A stretch of 64,000 nt of DNA from an uncultured Clostridia bacterium (GTDB lineage Bacteria; Bacillota; Clostridia; UMGS1810). The stretch's first letter is position 1; every line of letters starts with the position of its first letter. Below the pieces are notes generated by a model. That model did not search any database and was not told the origin of the DNA. It saw only the letters and a program-made list of their open reading frames with translations. The stretch covers positions 34,344 to 98,343 of the forward strand of contig CAKSIN010000008.1 of the NCBI GenBank assembly GCA_934463115.1. Direction: 5' to 3'. Positions 23,816 to 32,567 of the stretch are shown piece by piece. Both the position numbers and the translations under genes were made by a program.

Positions 23816-24646
23816 CTAAATACCAATCTCGCAAAAGCCGTTGCCCTTTAGCACAACAACGCTTTTTACACCCATCGACCGCAGCATTTGTTCACATTCG
23901 CCAAATCCGAAACACAAATTTCTGCAATTATGACTATCGCTCGACAAAATAAATCTGATACCGATATTATTCGCCTCTTTCAGAATAAACTCCGACGGAT
24001 ACGGCCTGTCACGGTACCCCCTCGAAACGGCACCGGTATTTATCTCCATTATCTTATCTTTTTCCCTGAAACAATGCAATGCTTCAAGTGCGGATGTCTT
24101 ATATATTTTTGACTCTTCGTCAAAAAATTTATTTGCACGGTTAAATTTTGTGACAAGGTCAAAATGTCCGACGATATCAACATCACTTCTTTGCGCAAGC
24201 TGTGCAACAGTTTCGTAGTAGCACCGCACATACGAATCAGCATTGCCTGCAAACTTTTCGGCAATGCTGTTTTCTGTTATGCTCTCGTTTTCATCAACCG
24301 GAATATATTCGCCGACGGATTGTATATAATGAACCGAACCAATGATGTAATCAAGGTTGTATCCGCACAGCATTCGTGCGTGATCCGGTGAATATAAATC
24401 CCTCTCCAAACCGAGGTATACTTTTGCCGAACCGATTTGATTTTCGGACACGCTCAAAACATTTTTTGCATATTCGGCTTCGCTTTTTTGCGCCATGCAA
24501 TATGATGTGTCAAACGGCGTATATGAATGTGACGAAAACCCGACCGACTCCATATGCTTTCTGTTTGCCTCGGCAACCGTTTCTTCGATTGACGATACTC
24601 CATCGCAGTAATTTGTATGAACATGCAAATCGGACAGTATCATCAT
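23816..24646 (-). CDS. hisK: Histidinol-phosphatase, PHP family (HisK type)
   Basis: The protein of about 276 residues has PHP motifs SDLHVHTNYCDG, FSSHSYTPFD, GSVHYI, VGHFDLVTKFN and LSSDSHNC, which carry the metal ligands. It dephosphorylates histidinol phosphate, the step missing from the monofunctional HisB in this operon. ATG 24646 overlaps the hisIE stop as TGATG, with GGAGGG 5 nt upstream; a second ATG at 24643 is equally possible. It is the last gene of the his operon. Confidence 0.92.
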   Translation of the reverse strand: MMILSDLHVHTNYCDGVSSIEETVAEANRKHMESVGFSSHSYTPFDTSYCMAQKSEAEYAKNVLSVSENQIGSAKVYLGLERDLYSPDHARMLCGYNLDYIIGSVHYIQSVGEYIPVDENESITENSIAEKFAGNADSYVRCYYETVAQLAQRSDVDIVGHFDLVTKFNRANKFFDEESKIYKTSALEALHCFREKDKIMEINTGAVSRGYRDRPYPSEFILKEANNIGIRFILSSDSHNCRNLCFGFGECEQMLRSMGVKSVVVLKGNGFCEIGI

Positions 24647-25311
24647 CAATTCCCTCCGGCACTGTCGGATGCCATTTTTTCCTGTTTTACCTTGTGTTCA
24701 ATAATATCGCGCGAGGCGAGTTCGTTTATTATATCGTCGGTTTCTATTCCGGATTCTGCCATAAGCACAAGTGTATGATACACCAAATCGGCTATTTCAT
24801 AAACCGTCTCGGCTTTGTCGCGGTCTTTGGCCGCTATAATAACCTCTGTACACTCCTCTCCGACTTTTTTTAGGATTTTATCGAGTCCTTTTTGAAAGAG
24901 ATACGTTGTGTAAGAATTTTCCGGCAAAGTTTTTTTGCGTTCTTTAAGTTTAAGCATCAGTCCGTCAACCGTAAATGCAGGTTTTTCGCTGCCGAAAACA
25001 ATATCGTTAAAGCAGGAATCGGCGCCTGTGTGGCATGCCGGGCCATCCTTTACGACATTTACCGTAAGCGCGTCTTTGTCACAATCTGCAACAATGCTCA
25101 CAATATGCTGGTAGTTTCCGGAGGTTTCACCCTTTCTCCACAGCTGTTTCCTTGATCGCGACCAAAAGCAGGTTTTGCCCTCATTTATGCTTATTTCAAG
25201 ACTTTCGCGATTCATGTAAGCAAGCGTAAGCACTTTCTTTGAATTATTATCCACAACAATTGCCGGTATAAGGCCTTTTTCGTCAAATTTAAGTTCGTCA
25301 ATATTTATCAT
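24646..25311 (-). CDS. hisIE: Bifunctional phosphoribosyl-AMP cyclohydrolase/phosphoribosyl-ATP pyrophosphatase
   Basis: The 221-residue protein joins HisI (about 1-110; SRSRKQLWRKGETSGN and DCDKDALTV with metal-binding cysteines such as ACHTGADSCF) and HisE (about 125-205; KVGEECTEVIIAAKDRD and EIADLVYHTLVL). It performs steps 2 and 3 of histidine synthesis. ATG 25311 is preferred over GTG 25314 because GGAGG lies 9 nt away. Confidence 0.96.
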   Translation of the reverse strand: MINIDELKFDEKGLIPAIVVDNNSKKVLTLAYMNRESLEISINEGKTCFWSRSRKQLWRKGETSGNYQHIVSIVADCDKDALTVNVVKDGPACHTGADSCFNDIVFGSEKPAFTVDGLMLKLKERKKTLPENSYTTYLFQKGLDKILKKVGEECTEVIIAAKDRDKAETVYEIADLVYHTLVLMAESGIETDDIINELASRDIIEHKVKQEKMASDSAGGN

Positions 25312-25330
25312 CACACTGCACCTCCGTGGG

Positions 25331-26089
25331 TTATATTCTCACATTAATGTTGTTTCGTTTAAGTTCCTGTTTGAGTTCCTTTATATCAATCTCACCAAAA
25401 TGGAATACCGATGCCGCAAGACCGGCATCTATCTGCGGTATTTTGCGGAAAAGCTCAACAAAATCCGAAATACTCCCCGCTCCGCCGGACGCGATAACCG
25501 GAATCGAAACGGCGGAATTAACGGCGGATAACATAGGTATATCAAAACCGTTTTTCACTCCGTCGGTGTCTATACTGTTTACAACGATTTCACCGGCGCC
25601 GTCGGCTTCGGCTTTCTTTATCCACTCAACAGCGTCTATGTCCGTGTTCACCCTGCCGCCGTTTGCAAAAATCTTAAACTCGCCGTTTACCCTTTTTACA
25701 TCTGCCGAAAGCACAACGCATTGATTCCCGTATCTTTTTGCGGCATCGGATATAAGCTTCGGATTTTTAATTGCTCCGGAATTAACAGACACTTTATCCG
25801 CTCCGCATTTGAGCACTCTGTCAAAATCATCGAGAGTATTTATGCCGCCGCCTACAGTAAGCGGTATAAAAATCGTCTGTGCCACCTGCCTGAGTATATC
25901 GGTAAACAGTCCCCTGTTTTCATACGATGCCGTTATGTCATAAAACACAAGTTCATCAGCGCCGTTTTCGCTGTAGTACTTTCCGAGTTCAACGGGAGAT
26001 GACACATCGCGCACCGACTCAAAATTCACACCTTTTACAACACGGCCGTTTCGCACATCCAGGCATGGAATAATCCTTTTTGTAATCAT
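25331..26089 (-). CDS. hisF: Imidazole glycerol phosphate synthase, cyclase subunit
   Basis: The 252-residue TIM barrel begins with the family signature RIIPCLDVRNGRVVKGVNFE and carries the two phosphate-binding loops (GGGINTLDDF and ASGGAGSISDF) and the catalytic Asp of IPCLDV. It makes IGP and AICAR with HisH; AICAR links the operon to the purine genes downstream. It overlaps hisA by 4 nt. Confidence 0.97.
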   Translation of the reverse strand: MITKRIIPCLDVRNGRVVKGVNFESVRDVSSPVELGKYYSENGADELVFYDITASYENRGLFTDILRQVAQTIFIPLTVGGGINTLDDFDRVLKCGADKVSVNSGAIKNPKLISDAAKRYGNQCVVLSADVKRVNGEFKIFANGGRVNTDIDAVEWIKKAEADGAGEIVVNSIDTDGVKNGFDIPMLSAVNSAVSIPVIASGGAGSISDFVELFRKIPQIDAGLAASVFHFGEIDIKELKQELKRNNINVRI

Positions 26090-26802
26090 ATGTCCGCCAC
26101 CTCTATTGCTTCACCAAGATCAATTGTTCCCTCATACAGCGACTTGCCGAGAATTGCACCGTATATATTCATTTGTGCAAGCTTTTTCACATCATCAAGG
26201 CCGGTTATACCCCCGGATGCGACAATATTCACACTGTATTTTTCGGACAGCCTCCGATACAAATCTATATTTGTACCGTTCATTGTCCCGTCCTTTGAAA
26301 TATCGGTACATATCACCGTTTGCGCACCGTCGTTTTGCAGCCGGGTAAATATATCATCGCACGACACTTCGCTTACTTTAGTCCATCCGTCCGACGCGGC
26401 ATAATCATTTGAGATATCAACTCCGACGACAATTTTATTTCCGTATTTTTTAATCATTTCGGCAGTAAACTGCGGATTCTTTATTGCAACCGTGCCGAGT
26501 ATCACACGGAATACCCCGGCATTTATATACTTTTCAATCGTGTCGGCACTGCGTATTCCGCCGCCGACTTCCACCTTAAGTGTTGTATTTTCTATTATAT
26601 TTCTTATTGTATCAAAATTCGGTGTATCACCGCTTTTTGCACCGTCGAGGTCAACGACGTGCAGGTACTCCGCTCCGCGGTTCTCGAATTCTTTGGCAAC
26701 GCTGCACGGATTATCCGCGTATACCGTCTTTTTTGCATAATCGCCTTTAAGCAGGCGCACGGCATTGCCGTCTATTATATCTATTGCGGGAAAAATTTTC
26801 AT
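26086..26802 (-). CDS. hisA: ProFAR isomerase
   Basis: The 238-residue TIM barrel starts KIFPAIDIIDGNAVRL, with the catalytic aspartates in AIDI and CTDISKDGT and the half-barrel repeats typical of HisA. It isomerises ProFAR to PRFAR. Spacing to hisH is 15 nt and it overlaps hisF by 4 nt. Confidence 0.97.
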   Translation of the reverse strand: MKIFPAIDIIDGNAVRLLKGDYAKKTVYADNPCSVAKEFENRGAEYLHVVDLDGAKSGDTPNFDTIRNIIENTTLKVEVGGGIRSADTIEKYINAGVFRVILGTVAIKNPQFTAEMIKKYGNKIVVGVDISNDYAASDGWTKVSEVSCDDIFTRLQNDGAQTVICTDISKDGTMNGTNIDLYRRLSEKYSVNIVASGGITGLDDVKKLAQMNIYGAILGKSLYEGTIDLGEAIEVADI

Positions 26803-26817
26803 TTTGCTTGTCCTCCG

Positions 26818-27435
26818 TTAAAGTTCGGCAAATGCCTTTAGAATTTTGAGCCCCGTATCTCCGCTTTTTTCCGGGTGAAACTGTGTTCCGTACACATTGC
26901 CCTTTTGAACCGCCGCCGTGACGGGTATACCGTATTCCGTATCGGCAATTACCGATTTCGCGCAGTCGGCTGCATAAAACGAATGAACAAAGTAAACATG
27001 CTCACCCTCGTCTATGTATTTAAAGAGTTCGCTCTTTTTACGTGTTTTCGGAAAATGCAGGGCATTCCAGCCGATATGCGGTATTTTGAGTTCCGACGGA
27101 ACAGCACCGCTCAGCGGAACAACATTTCCGTCTACCAGCCCGAGTCCCTCATGCTCGCCGTATTCAAAACTCTTTTGAAACAAAAGCTGCATGCCGAGGC
27201 ATATTCCCAAAAGCGGTTTTCCGCTCCGGCATTGTGACACAACCGTGTCTTTCAGTCCGCTGTCGGTAAGTTTCTTCACTGCGTCACCGAACGCTCCCAC
27301 ACCGGGCAGAACAATTCTGTCTGCCGATTCTATTTGCGATGTATCCGATGTAAGAACCGCGTCGGCTCCGATATATTTAAATGAGCTCATGAGTGAAAAA
27401 ATATTTCCCACCCCGTAATCTATTATTGCTATCAT
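26818..27435 (-). CDS. hisH: Imidazole glycerol phosphate synthase, glutaminase subunit
   Basis: The 205-residue class I glutamine amidotransferase has the nucleophile Cys in LLGICLGMQLLF and the His/Glu pair in GTQFHPEKSG. It supplies ammonia to HisF. The start ATG overlaps the hisB stop by one base. Confidence 0.97.
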   Translation of the reverse strand: MIAIIDYGVGNIFSLMSSFKYIGADAVLTSDTSQIESADRIVLPGVGAFGDAVKKLTDSGLKDTVVSQCRSGKPLLGICLGMQLLFQKSFEYGEHEGLGLVDGNVVPLSGAVPSELKIPHIGWNALHFPKTRKKSELFKYIDEGEHVYFVHSFYAADCAKSVIADTEYGIPVTAAVQKGNVYGTQFHPEKSGDTGLKILKAFAEL

Positions 27436-28022
27436 TAAAGCACACCCTTTGTAGACGGAATTTCGTTCTTGTATTCATCTTTTATTTTTACAGCGGCGCC
27501 GAGCGTTCTGCCGAGTGATTTAAAAACCGCCTCGGCTATGTGATGCGAATTTGTTCCGGCGAGCTTTTTTACATGAAGTGTAATCGCCGCATTGCGGACA
27601 AACGACAAAACAAATTCCTCGCAGAGTTCAGTGTCAAAATCCCCTATCTTTTCTGTCGGAATACAGACATCATACTCTGCGTACGCTCTCCCCGACAGGT
27701 CTGCCGCACAAAGCACAAGGCTCTCGTCCATGGGAAGAATTATATCTGAATACCTCTGTATTCCGCGCATGTCGCCGAGTGCCTCCTTAAATGCAATACC
27801 AAGGCATATTCCGATATCTTCCGTGCTGTGATGATAATCGACATATGTATCGCCGACGCACTTTATATTCAAATCAAACCGTGCATGTTTGGCAAAAAGC
27901 GTCAGCATATGATCCAAAAATCCGCACCCTGTGTCTATGCCGCAAACTCCCGTACCGTCAAGATTCAATTTAAGCTCAATATCCGTTTCATTCGTTTTTC
28001 TTGCAACAGACGATGTTCTCAT
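27435..28022 (-). CDS. hisB: Imidazoleglycerol-phosphate dehydratase (monofunctional)
   Basis: The 195-residue protein has the Mn-binding motifs GFLDHMLTLFAKHA, DYHHSTED and ANSHHIAE-like TNSHHIAEA. It lacks the phosphatase half of the enterobacterial HisB, matching the separate HisK in the same operon. Confidence 0.97.
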   Translation of the reverse strand: MRTSSVARKTNETDIELKLNLDGTGVCGIDTGCGFLDHMLTLFAKHARFDLNIKCVGDTYVDYHHSTEDIGICLGIAFKEALGDMRGIQRYSDIILPMDESLVLCAADLSGRAYAEYDVCIPTEKIGDFDTELCEEFVLSFVRNAAITLHVKKLAGTNSHHIAEAVFKSLGRTLGAAVKIKDEYKNEIPSTKGVL

Positions 28023-28043
28023 TATAATTCCCCCTTGTTAATT

Positions 28044-29108
28044 CTAAATATTGTCAAGAATTTCTTTTGTCGCACAAAGGAGTATTTCCACCTGTTCCTT
28101 TGTACCGACGGTAATCCTGTTATATTCACATATTGCACTGTCATTAAAGTGGCGCACAAGAATATTTTTATCTTTGAGACGTGTATAGTAATCCGCACCG
28201 GATATTTTTTCGCTTTTTGCAAAAACAAAGTTTGTCACGGATTCAATTACTTCAAAACCGAGTCCGCGCAGACCGTCGGTTAAAATTTTGCGGTTTTCGA
28301 TAATTTGCCGCCGCGTCTTTTCGAAATATTCCGTATCGGAAATTGCCTGCTCTCCGGCAATCATTGTCAGCCGATTTACATTGTACGGATTTGTTGAAAA
28401 TTTAATTTTTTCAAGATCCGCTATGACGGCACTGCTGCCTATCGCAAACCCAAGCCGTGCTCCGGCAAGAGAACGGGATTTCGAAAAGGTCTGTACAACC
28501 AGCAGGTTGTCATATTTCAAGGTCAGCGGAATTGCGCTCTGTGCGCCGAAATCAACATACGCTTCATCAATAACAACAATATTGCCGCGGTTGGATGAAA
28601 CAATCTTTTCGATATCGTCAATTCCGAGTGCAAGTCCCGTGGGTGCATTGGGGTTTGCAATAACAATGTTTCTGCCGAGGTTTACATAATCATCGGCATT
28701 AATTGAGAAATCTTTTCTTAGCGGAATTTTTATGTAATCCAAATTATACAGTTTTGCAAAAACTTCATAAAATCCGTAGCTAATCTCCGGGAACGCAACC
28801 TTTTGCCGTTCATCACAAAATGCCATGAAAAAGAAGCTGAGCGACTCATCCGAACCGTTGCTGACAAAAACATTTGTACTGTCTGTGCCATAAAAGTGCG
28901 CAATTGCATTTTTTAAGCATTTTGCATCGGGATCACTGTACAATCGTAAGTCATTAATTTCCCGACTGTTAATTGCCGCTGCCACATTTGGTGAAGGCGG
29001 AAACGGAGATTCATTTGTGTTAAGCTTGACATATACCCTATCCTGCGGCTGCTCACCGGGGACATACTCATCAAGCGACATAAATCTTTTGCTTAAAAAT
29101 TTGCTCAT
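28044..29108 (-). CDS. hisC: Histidinol-phosphate aminotransferase
   Basis: The 354-residue fold-type I PLP enzyme shows NTNESPFPPSPN near the start, NPNAPTG, the Asp-Tyr motif IDEAYVDF and the PLP lysine in TFSKSRSLAGARLGF. It converts imidazole acetol phosphate to histidinol phosphate. It overlaps hisD by 4 nt. Confidence 0.96.
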   Translation of the reverse strand: MSKFLSKRFMSLDEYVPGEQPQDRVYVKLNTNESPFPPSPNVAAAINSREINDLRLYSDPDAKCLKNAIAHFYGTDSTNVFVSNGSDESLSFFFMAFCDERQKVAFPEISYGFYEVFAKLYNLDYIKIPLRKDFSINADDYVNLGRNIVIANPNAPTGLALGIDDIEKIVSSNRGNIVVIDEAYVDFGAQSAIPLTLKYDNLLVVQTFSKSRSLAGARLGFAIGSSAVIADLEKIKFSTNPYNVNRLTMIAGEQAISDTEYFEKTRRQIIENRKILTDGLRGLGFEVIESVTNFVFAKSEKISGADYYTRLKDKNILVRHFNDSAICEYNRITVGTKEQVEILLCATKEILDNI

Positions 29109-30385
29109 TTTTCTCCCTCAAATCTAATTAAAACACTTTTTGCGTGCGCTGTCAACCCCTCTTGGTTTGCAAAATATGCCACGGAGTCCTTAACATTTTT
29201 CAGTGCGTCACGTGTGTAATACGAATACTGTGTTTTCTTTACAAAATCATCCACGGACAGCGGGCTGGAAAACCTTGCCGTTCCGCTTGTGGGCAGTGTG
29301 TGATTAGGCCCCGAAAAATAATCGCCCAATGCCTCGGGACAATATTTTCCCATAAATACGGAACCGGCATTCTTCACCGCGTCGAGATAATCGAACGGGT
29401 TATTTACACACAATTCGAGATGTTCGGGTGCGATTCGGTTTGCAATATCTATTGCACATTCTATACTGTCTGCCACAATTATCTTACCGTTATTATCTAT
29501 TGATTCGCGTGCTATATCTTCGCGAGCAAGTTTTGCAAGCTGTGTTTCGATTTCTTCGCCGACTTTTTTTGCAAAATTATCGCTTGTGCAAACCAAAACG
29601 GCACTTGCGAGTCTGTCGTGTTCTGCCTGCGACAGTAAATCGGCGGCAACAAACGACGCGTCGGCAGTATCATCGGCAACAACAAGTATTTCACTCGGCC
29701 CGGCTATCATGTCTATAGACACTTTGCCGAAAACCTGTTTTTTTGCCTCGGCTACAAATGCGTTCCCCGGGCCTACGATTTTATCAACTTTCGGAATTGT
29801 TTCTGTACCGTTTGCAAGCGCGGCAATTGCCTGCGCTCCGCCGACTTTGTATATTTTATCGACACCGGCAATTTTTGCGGCGGCGAGAATAACGGGATTA
29901 ACCCTGCCGTCTTTTCCCGGCGGTGTAACCATTACTATACTGCCGCACCCGGCAATTTTTGCCGGAATGCTGTCCATAAGCACTGTTGACGGATATGCAG
30001 CCGTTCCGCCGGGAACGTACAAACCGACTTTTTCTATAGGTATAATCTTTTGACCGACGATTACACCGTTGTTTTCGGATATTATAAAGCTTGTACGCAG
30101 CTGTTTTGTATGAAAGTTTTTAATATTTTCGGCTGCCTGTTTTAAAATTCCGCAAAATTCATCGGGTACGCTGTTTATCGCGTCATTAATTTCATCTTCC
30201 GTTACTTCGAGATTTTCTATTTCTGCTCCGTCAAACTTTTTGCAGTATTCCTTAACAGCCTCATCTCCGCGCTCCGCAACATCGGAAATAATATCCGAAA
30301 CAATTTTTTCCACGTTCACCTTTGGCTGAACTCTTGAAAAAATTTTGCTATCTTCTATTTCGCCGTATTTATATATTTTTATCAT
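29105..30385 (-). CDS. hisD: Histidinol dehydrogenase
   Basis: The start is ATG 30385 (MIKIYKYGE) with AGAGGTG upstream; a longer frame adds 16 residues with no support. The 426-residue enzyme has the signatures GLYVPGGTAAYPSTVLM, GPGNAFVAEAKKQV, DMIAGPSEILVVAD and EHLEL, with the catalytic His pair in QAEHDRLA and NHTLPTSG. It oxidises histidinol to histidine in two NAD-dependent steps. Confidence 0.96.
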   Translation of the reverse strand: MIKIYKYGEIEDSKIFSRVQPKVNVEKIVSDIISDVAERGDEAVKEYCKKFDGAEIENLEVTEDEINDAINSVPDEFCGILKQAAENIKNFHTKQLRTSFIISENNGVIVGQKIIPIEKVGLYVPGGTAAYPSTVLMDSIPAKIAGCGSIVMVTPPGKDGRVNPVILAAAKIAGVDKIYKVGGAQAIAALANGTETIPKVDKIVGPGNAFVAEAKKQVFGKVSIDMIAGPSEILVVADDTADASFVAADLLSQAEHDRLASAVLVCTSDNFAKKVGEEIETQLAKLAREDIARESIDNNGKIIVADSIECAIDIANRIAPEHLELCVNNPFDYLDAVKNAGSVFMGKYCPEALGDYFSGPNHTLPTSGTARFSSPLSVDDFVKKTQYSYYTRDALKNVKDSVAYFANQEGLTAHAKSVLIRFEGEK

Positions 30386-30416
30386 CCGTAACACCTCTTT
30401 CGAATCATTATCATTT

Positions 30417-31034
30417 TTATATATTTTCGGCAACAGCCTGTTTTATCCTTTCTATTTGCTCACCCTTAAATTTACAGCTTGCCTTGTTTGCAATGAGTCT
30501 TGCGCTTATTTCAACAATTGTTTCAAGCGGAGCAAGATTATTTTCCTTAAGTGTGGAACCGGTTTCGACAATATCAACTATGACATCGGACAGTCCGAGT
30601 ATCGGAGCAAGCTCTATCGAGCCGTTAAGCTTGATTATATCTATATCCCTGCTCTTTTTTGAATAGTATTCCGACGCTATATTTACAAACTTTGTTGCAA
30701 CACGAAGCGTTTTTTCGGTATCATCCTTAAAATCACGGTATCCTGCGACTGTCATGCGGCATTTGCCGATTTTCAAATCAAGGAGTTCATACACATCGGG
30801 CGAATATTCAAGCAGAATATCTTTCCCGGCAATTCCTATATCCGCCGCTCCGCGTTCAACATATATTGCCACGTCCGACGGCTTTACCCAAAAATACCGA
30901 ACGCCTTTTTCGGTATTTTCAAATGTAAGTTTTCGGCTGTTTTCCTTTATTGAATCACACTCGTAGCCTGATTTTTCGAACAGTTCGTATACCCTCTCAC
31001 CGAGCCGTCCCTTGGGAAGTGCTACATTAATCAT
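30417..31034 (-). CDS. hisG: ATP phosphoribosyltransferase, short form
   Basis: The 205-residue catalytic subunit reads INVALPKGRLGERVYELFE at the start and has the PRPP loop region VDIVETGSTLKENNL. Short HisG needs the HisZ regulatory subunit, which is the gene just upstream and overlaps it. ATG 31034 gives the usual start, but GGAGG stands 17 nt away; TTG 31043 has ideal spacing and is a real alternative. Confidence 0.95.
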   Translation of the reverse strand: MINVALPKGRLGERVYELFEKSGYECDSIKENSRKLTFENTEKGVRYFWVKPSDVAIYVERGAADIGIAGKDILLEYSPDVYELLDLKIGKCRMTVAGYRDFKDDTEKTLRVATKFVNIASEYYSKKSRDIDIIKLNGSIELAPILGLSDVIVDIVETGSTLKENNLAPLETIVEISARLIANKASCKFKGEQIERIKQAVAENI

Positions 31035-32133
31035 TGATTTCAACAATCTCACCTCCGTTAAATTTCAAAACCTGCCTGCACCTGAAATTGCCGATATCCT
31101 TCAACGCAAGAACGTTGCTGCCGTTATCCGTAAGAAGCCGAATAAATTTCGTAAGCTCCGAAATATCGGCATTGCCGTCATAAATCAGCGCAATGTCGGC
31201 ATCGTATTTTTTTCTTTGGCAATTAAGCCGTTCGAGCGCATCGAGGTAAACGGCAAATCCAATCGCATCGCCGCTTTTGCCCATTTTCTGCATAAGACTG
31301 CCGTACTGTCCGCCCGACAGCACGCTCTGATATATTCCGTTCACGTATCCTTTGAAAACAATTCCGCTGTAATAATTTTTGTCATTAACGATTGAAAAAT
31401 CGAATTTAACATTGTCGGCCAGTCCGTTTTCTTTTATAACGCGGTTTATCTGTCTGAGTTCATCTGTTACTGCGGCAAACTCTTCGCCGAGATTAAGGCT
31501 TTCGAGTTTGGCAATTGCATTGTCTCCGCAGTCACAGACGGATGCAACGCTTTTTAAAAGTTCAAAGTCCGCGCCGCACTCATCGCATAAGGTGCACAGC
31601 TCATGATAATTTTTCTGTTCAATGCATTTAAGCAGTTTATCGTTGTATTTATCTCCTGTTTTAAAACGTTTCAGTATAAGTGATATAATCCCCATATGTG
31701 AAATGTCAAATGCCGTATCGTCGCTTATTGCACCAAGGCTCTTTATGGCAAGCAAAACAACTTCGCATATATTATACATGTCAATATCGCCGATACACTC
31801 AAGCCCTGTCTGCATTATTTCTTTAAATGAATGCGTTCCGGGTGATACGCGGTAAACATTTTCGTTATAATACACCTTTGTAAGCGAACCTGCCTGAGAA
31901 TTTTTGATTATGGAAAGTGTAACATCGGGTTTTAACGCCATAAGTTTTCCGTTTGTATCGGTAAATGTTATTATACCGTCCGACACAAGAAAATCCTTGT
32001 TTTCGGCATAAAAGTCATATTCCTCAAACTTACTCATTTTATACTGCTTATAGCCGTATTTGCGATAAAGCGACCGCAGTTCAAATATTGCTTTTTCATC
32101 ATTTTTTATTATTTCGTCAGCATTGAAATTCAT
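31027..32133 (-). CDS. hisZ: ATP phosphoribosyltransferase regulatory subunit (HisZ)
   Basis: The 368-residue protein is a histidyl-tRNA-synthetase paralog: motif 2-like region LMALKPDVTLSIIK with YYNENVYRVSPG, and GIVFKGYVNGIYQSVLSGGQYG. It lacks the anticodon-binding domain, has no KMSKS-type role and serves as the allosteric partner of short HisG. It opens the operon. Confidence 0.93.
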   Translation of the reverse strand: MNFNADEIIKNDEKAIFELRSLYRKYGYKQYKMSKFEEYDFYAENKDFLVSDGIITFTDTNGKLMALKPDVTLSIIKNSQAGSLTKVYYNENVYRVSPGTHSFKEIMQTGLECIGDIDMYNICEVVLLAIKSLGAISDDTAFDISHMGIISLILKRFKTGDKYNDKLLKCIEQKNYHELCTLCDECGADFELLKSVASVCDCGDNAIAKLESLNLGEEFAAVTDELRQINRVIKENGLADNVKFDFSIVNDKNYYSGIVFKGYVNGIYQSVLSGGQYGSLMQKMGKSGDAIGFAVYLDALERLNCQRKKYDADIALIYDGNADISELTKFIRLLTDNGSNVLALKDIGNFRCRQVLKFNGGEIVEIND

Positions 32134-32167
32134 TTTTTCACCCCTATATTCGCTTTATTACTTTATC

Positions 32168-32196
32168 ACTTTATCACACAAAAGTGAATTTGTCAA
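32168..32196 (-). promoter_or_regulatory. Promoter of the histidine operon
   Basis: Minus-strand TTGACA (32196-32191) and TAAAGT (32173-32168) are 17 bp apart. Just downstream the 8-9 bp unit (G/A)TAATAAAG or TGATAAAG is repeated three times around 32156-32180, over the -10 and start region. No T-box leader is present. Confidence 0.65.
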
Positions 32197-32255
32197 GTCA
32201 TTCAGCCAAAATTTTACATTACGCATAATAGGCGGATAAATTTTTATATTTTAAT

Positions 32256-32284
32256 GTATAATTTTTTTATATGCGGTCATAATA
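32256..32284 (+). promoter_or_regulatory. Sigma-G-like promoter of the Asn/Gln-rich peptide gene
   Basis: GTATA (32256-32260) and CATAATA (32278-32284), 17 bp apart, fit the forespore sigma-G/F consensus (GHATR, CATNHTA) as known from Bacillus. A TATAAT-like box overlaps at 32257 but has no good -35 box. The predicted leader is about 85 nt. Confidence 0.4.
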
Positions 32285-32374
32285 CCTTATGCATGGTTAA
32301 CCGAAACTTGAACACATTGCTGTTTAAGCTTCGTATGACAAATGCAAACTTTTAAATTTGAAAGGATGACAAAA

Positions 32375-32509
32375 ATGTCAGAAAATCAGAACAAGCAGAA
32401 TAACAATCAGAACAATCAGAATAATCAGTTCAATCAGAACAACAAGAACAACCGCAAAGACCAGAAAAACAAGGATAACAGAAACAACGAGCAAAACAAC
32501 AATCTCTAA
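32375..32509 (+). CDS. 44-residue Asn/Gln-rich peptide, possibly SASP-like
   Basis: The ATG at 32375 has AAAGG 9 nt upstream and the frame ends 14 bp before a strong terminator, so this is a compact, complete gene. The product has 21 Asn and 8 Gln of 44 residues plus five Lys, and one aromatic residue. It is very hydrophilic and has no signal peptide. This composition resembles gamma-type small acid-soluble spore proteins, and the sigma-G-like promoter agrees, but there is no clear sequence motif. An antisense open frame of Val/Leu codons is only its mirror. Confidence 0.6.
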   Translation: MSENQNKQNNNQNNQNNQFNQNNKNNRKDQKNKDNRNNEQNNNL

Positions 32510-32522
32510 TCGCGGTAATTGC

Positions 32523-32559
32523 AAAAGGCGAAACCGAAATTTAAACGGTTTCGCCTTTT
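32523..32559. terminator. Bidirectional intrinsic terminator
   Basis: Arms AAAAGGCGAAACCG and CGGTTTCGCCTTTT (14 bp, perfect) enclose a 9-nt loop between the Asn/Gln-rich peptide gene and the convergent end of purL. Confidence 0.93.
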
Positions 32560-32567
32560 GTGAATTG

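Noticed and set aside
32134..32374. T-box or other riboswitch ahead of the his operon
   Set aside because: The leader from promoter to hisZ is only about 30 nt and contains no specifier hairpin or terminator.
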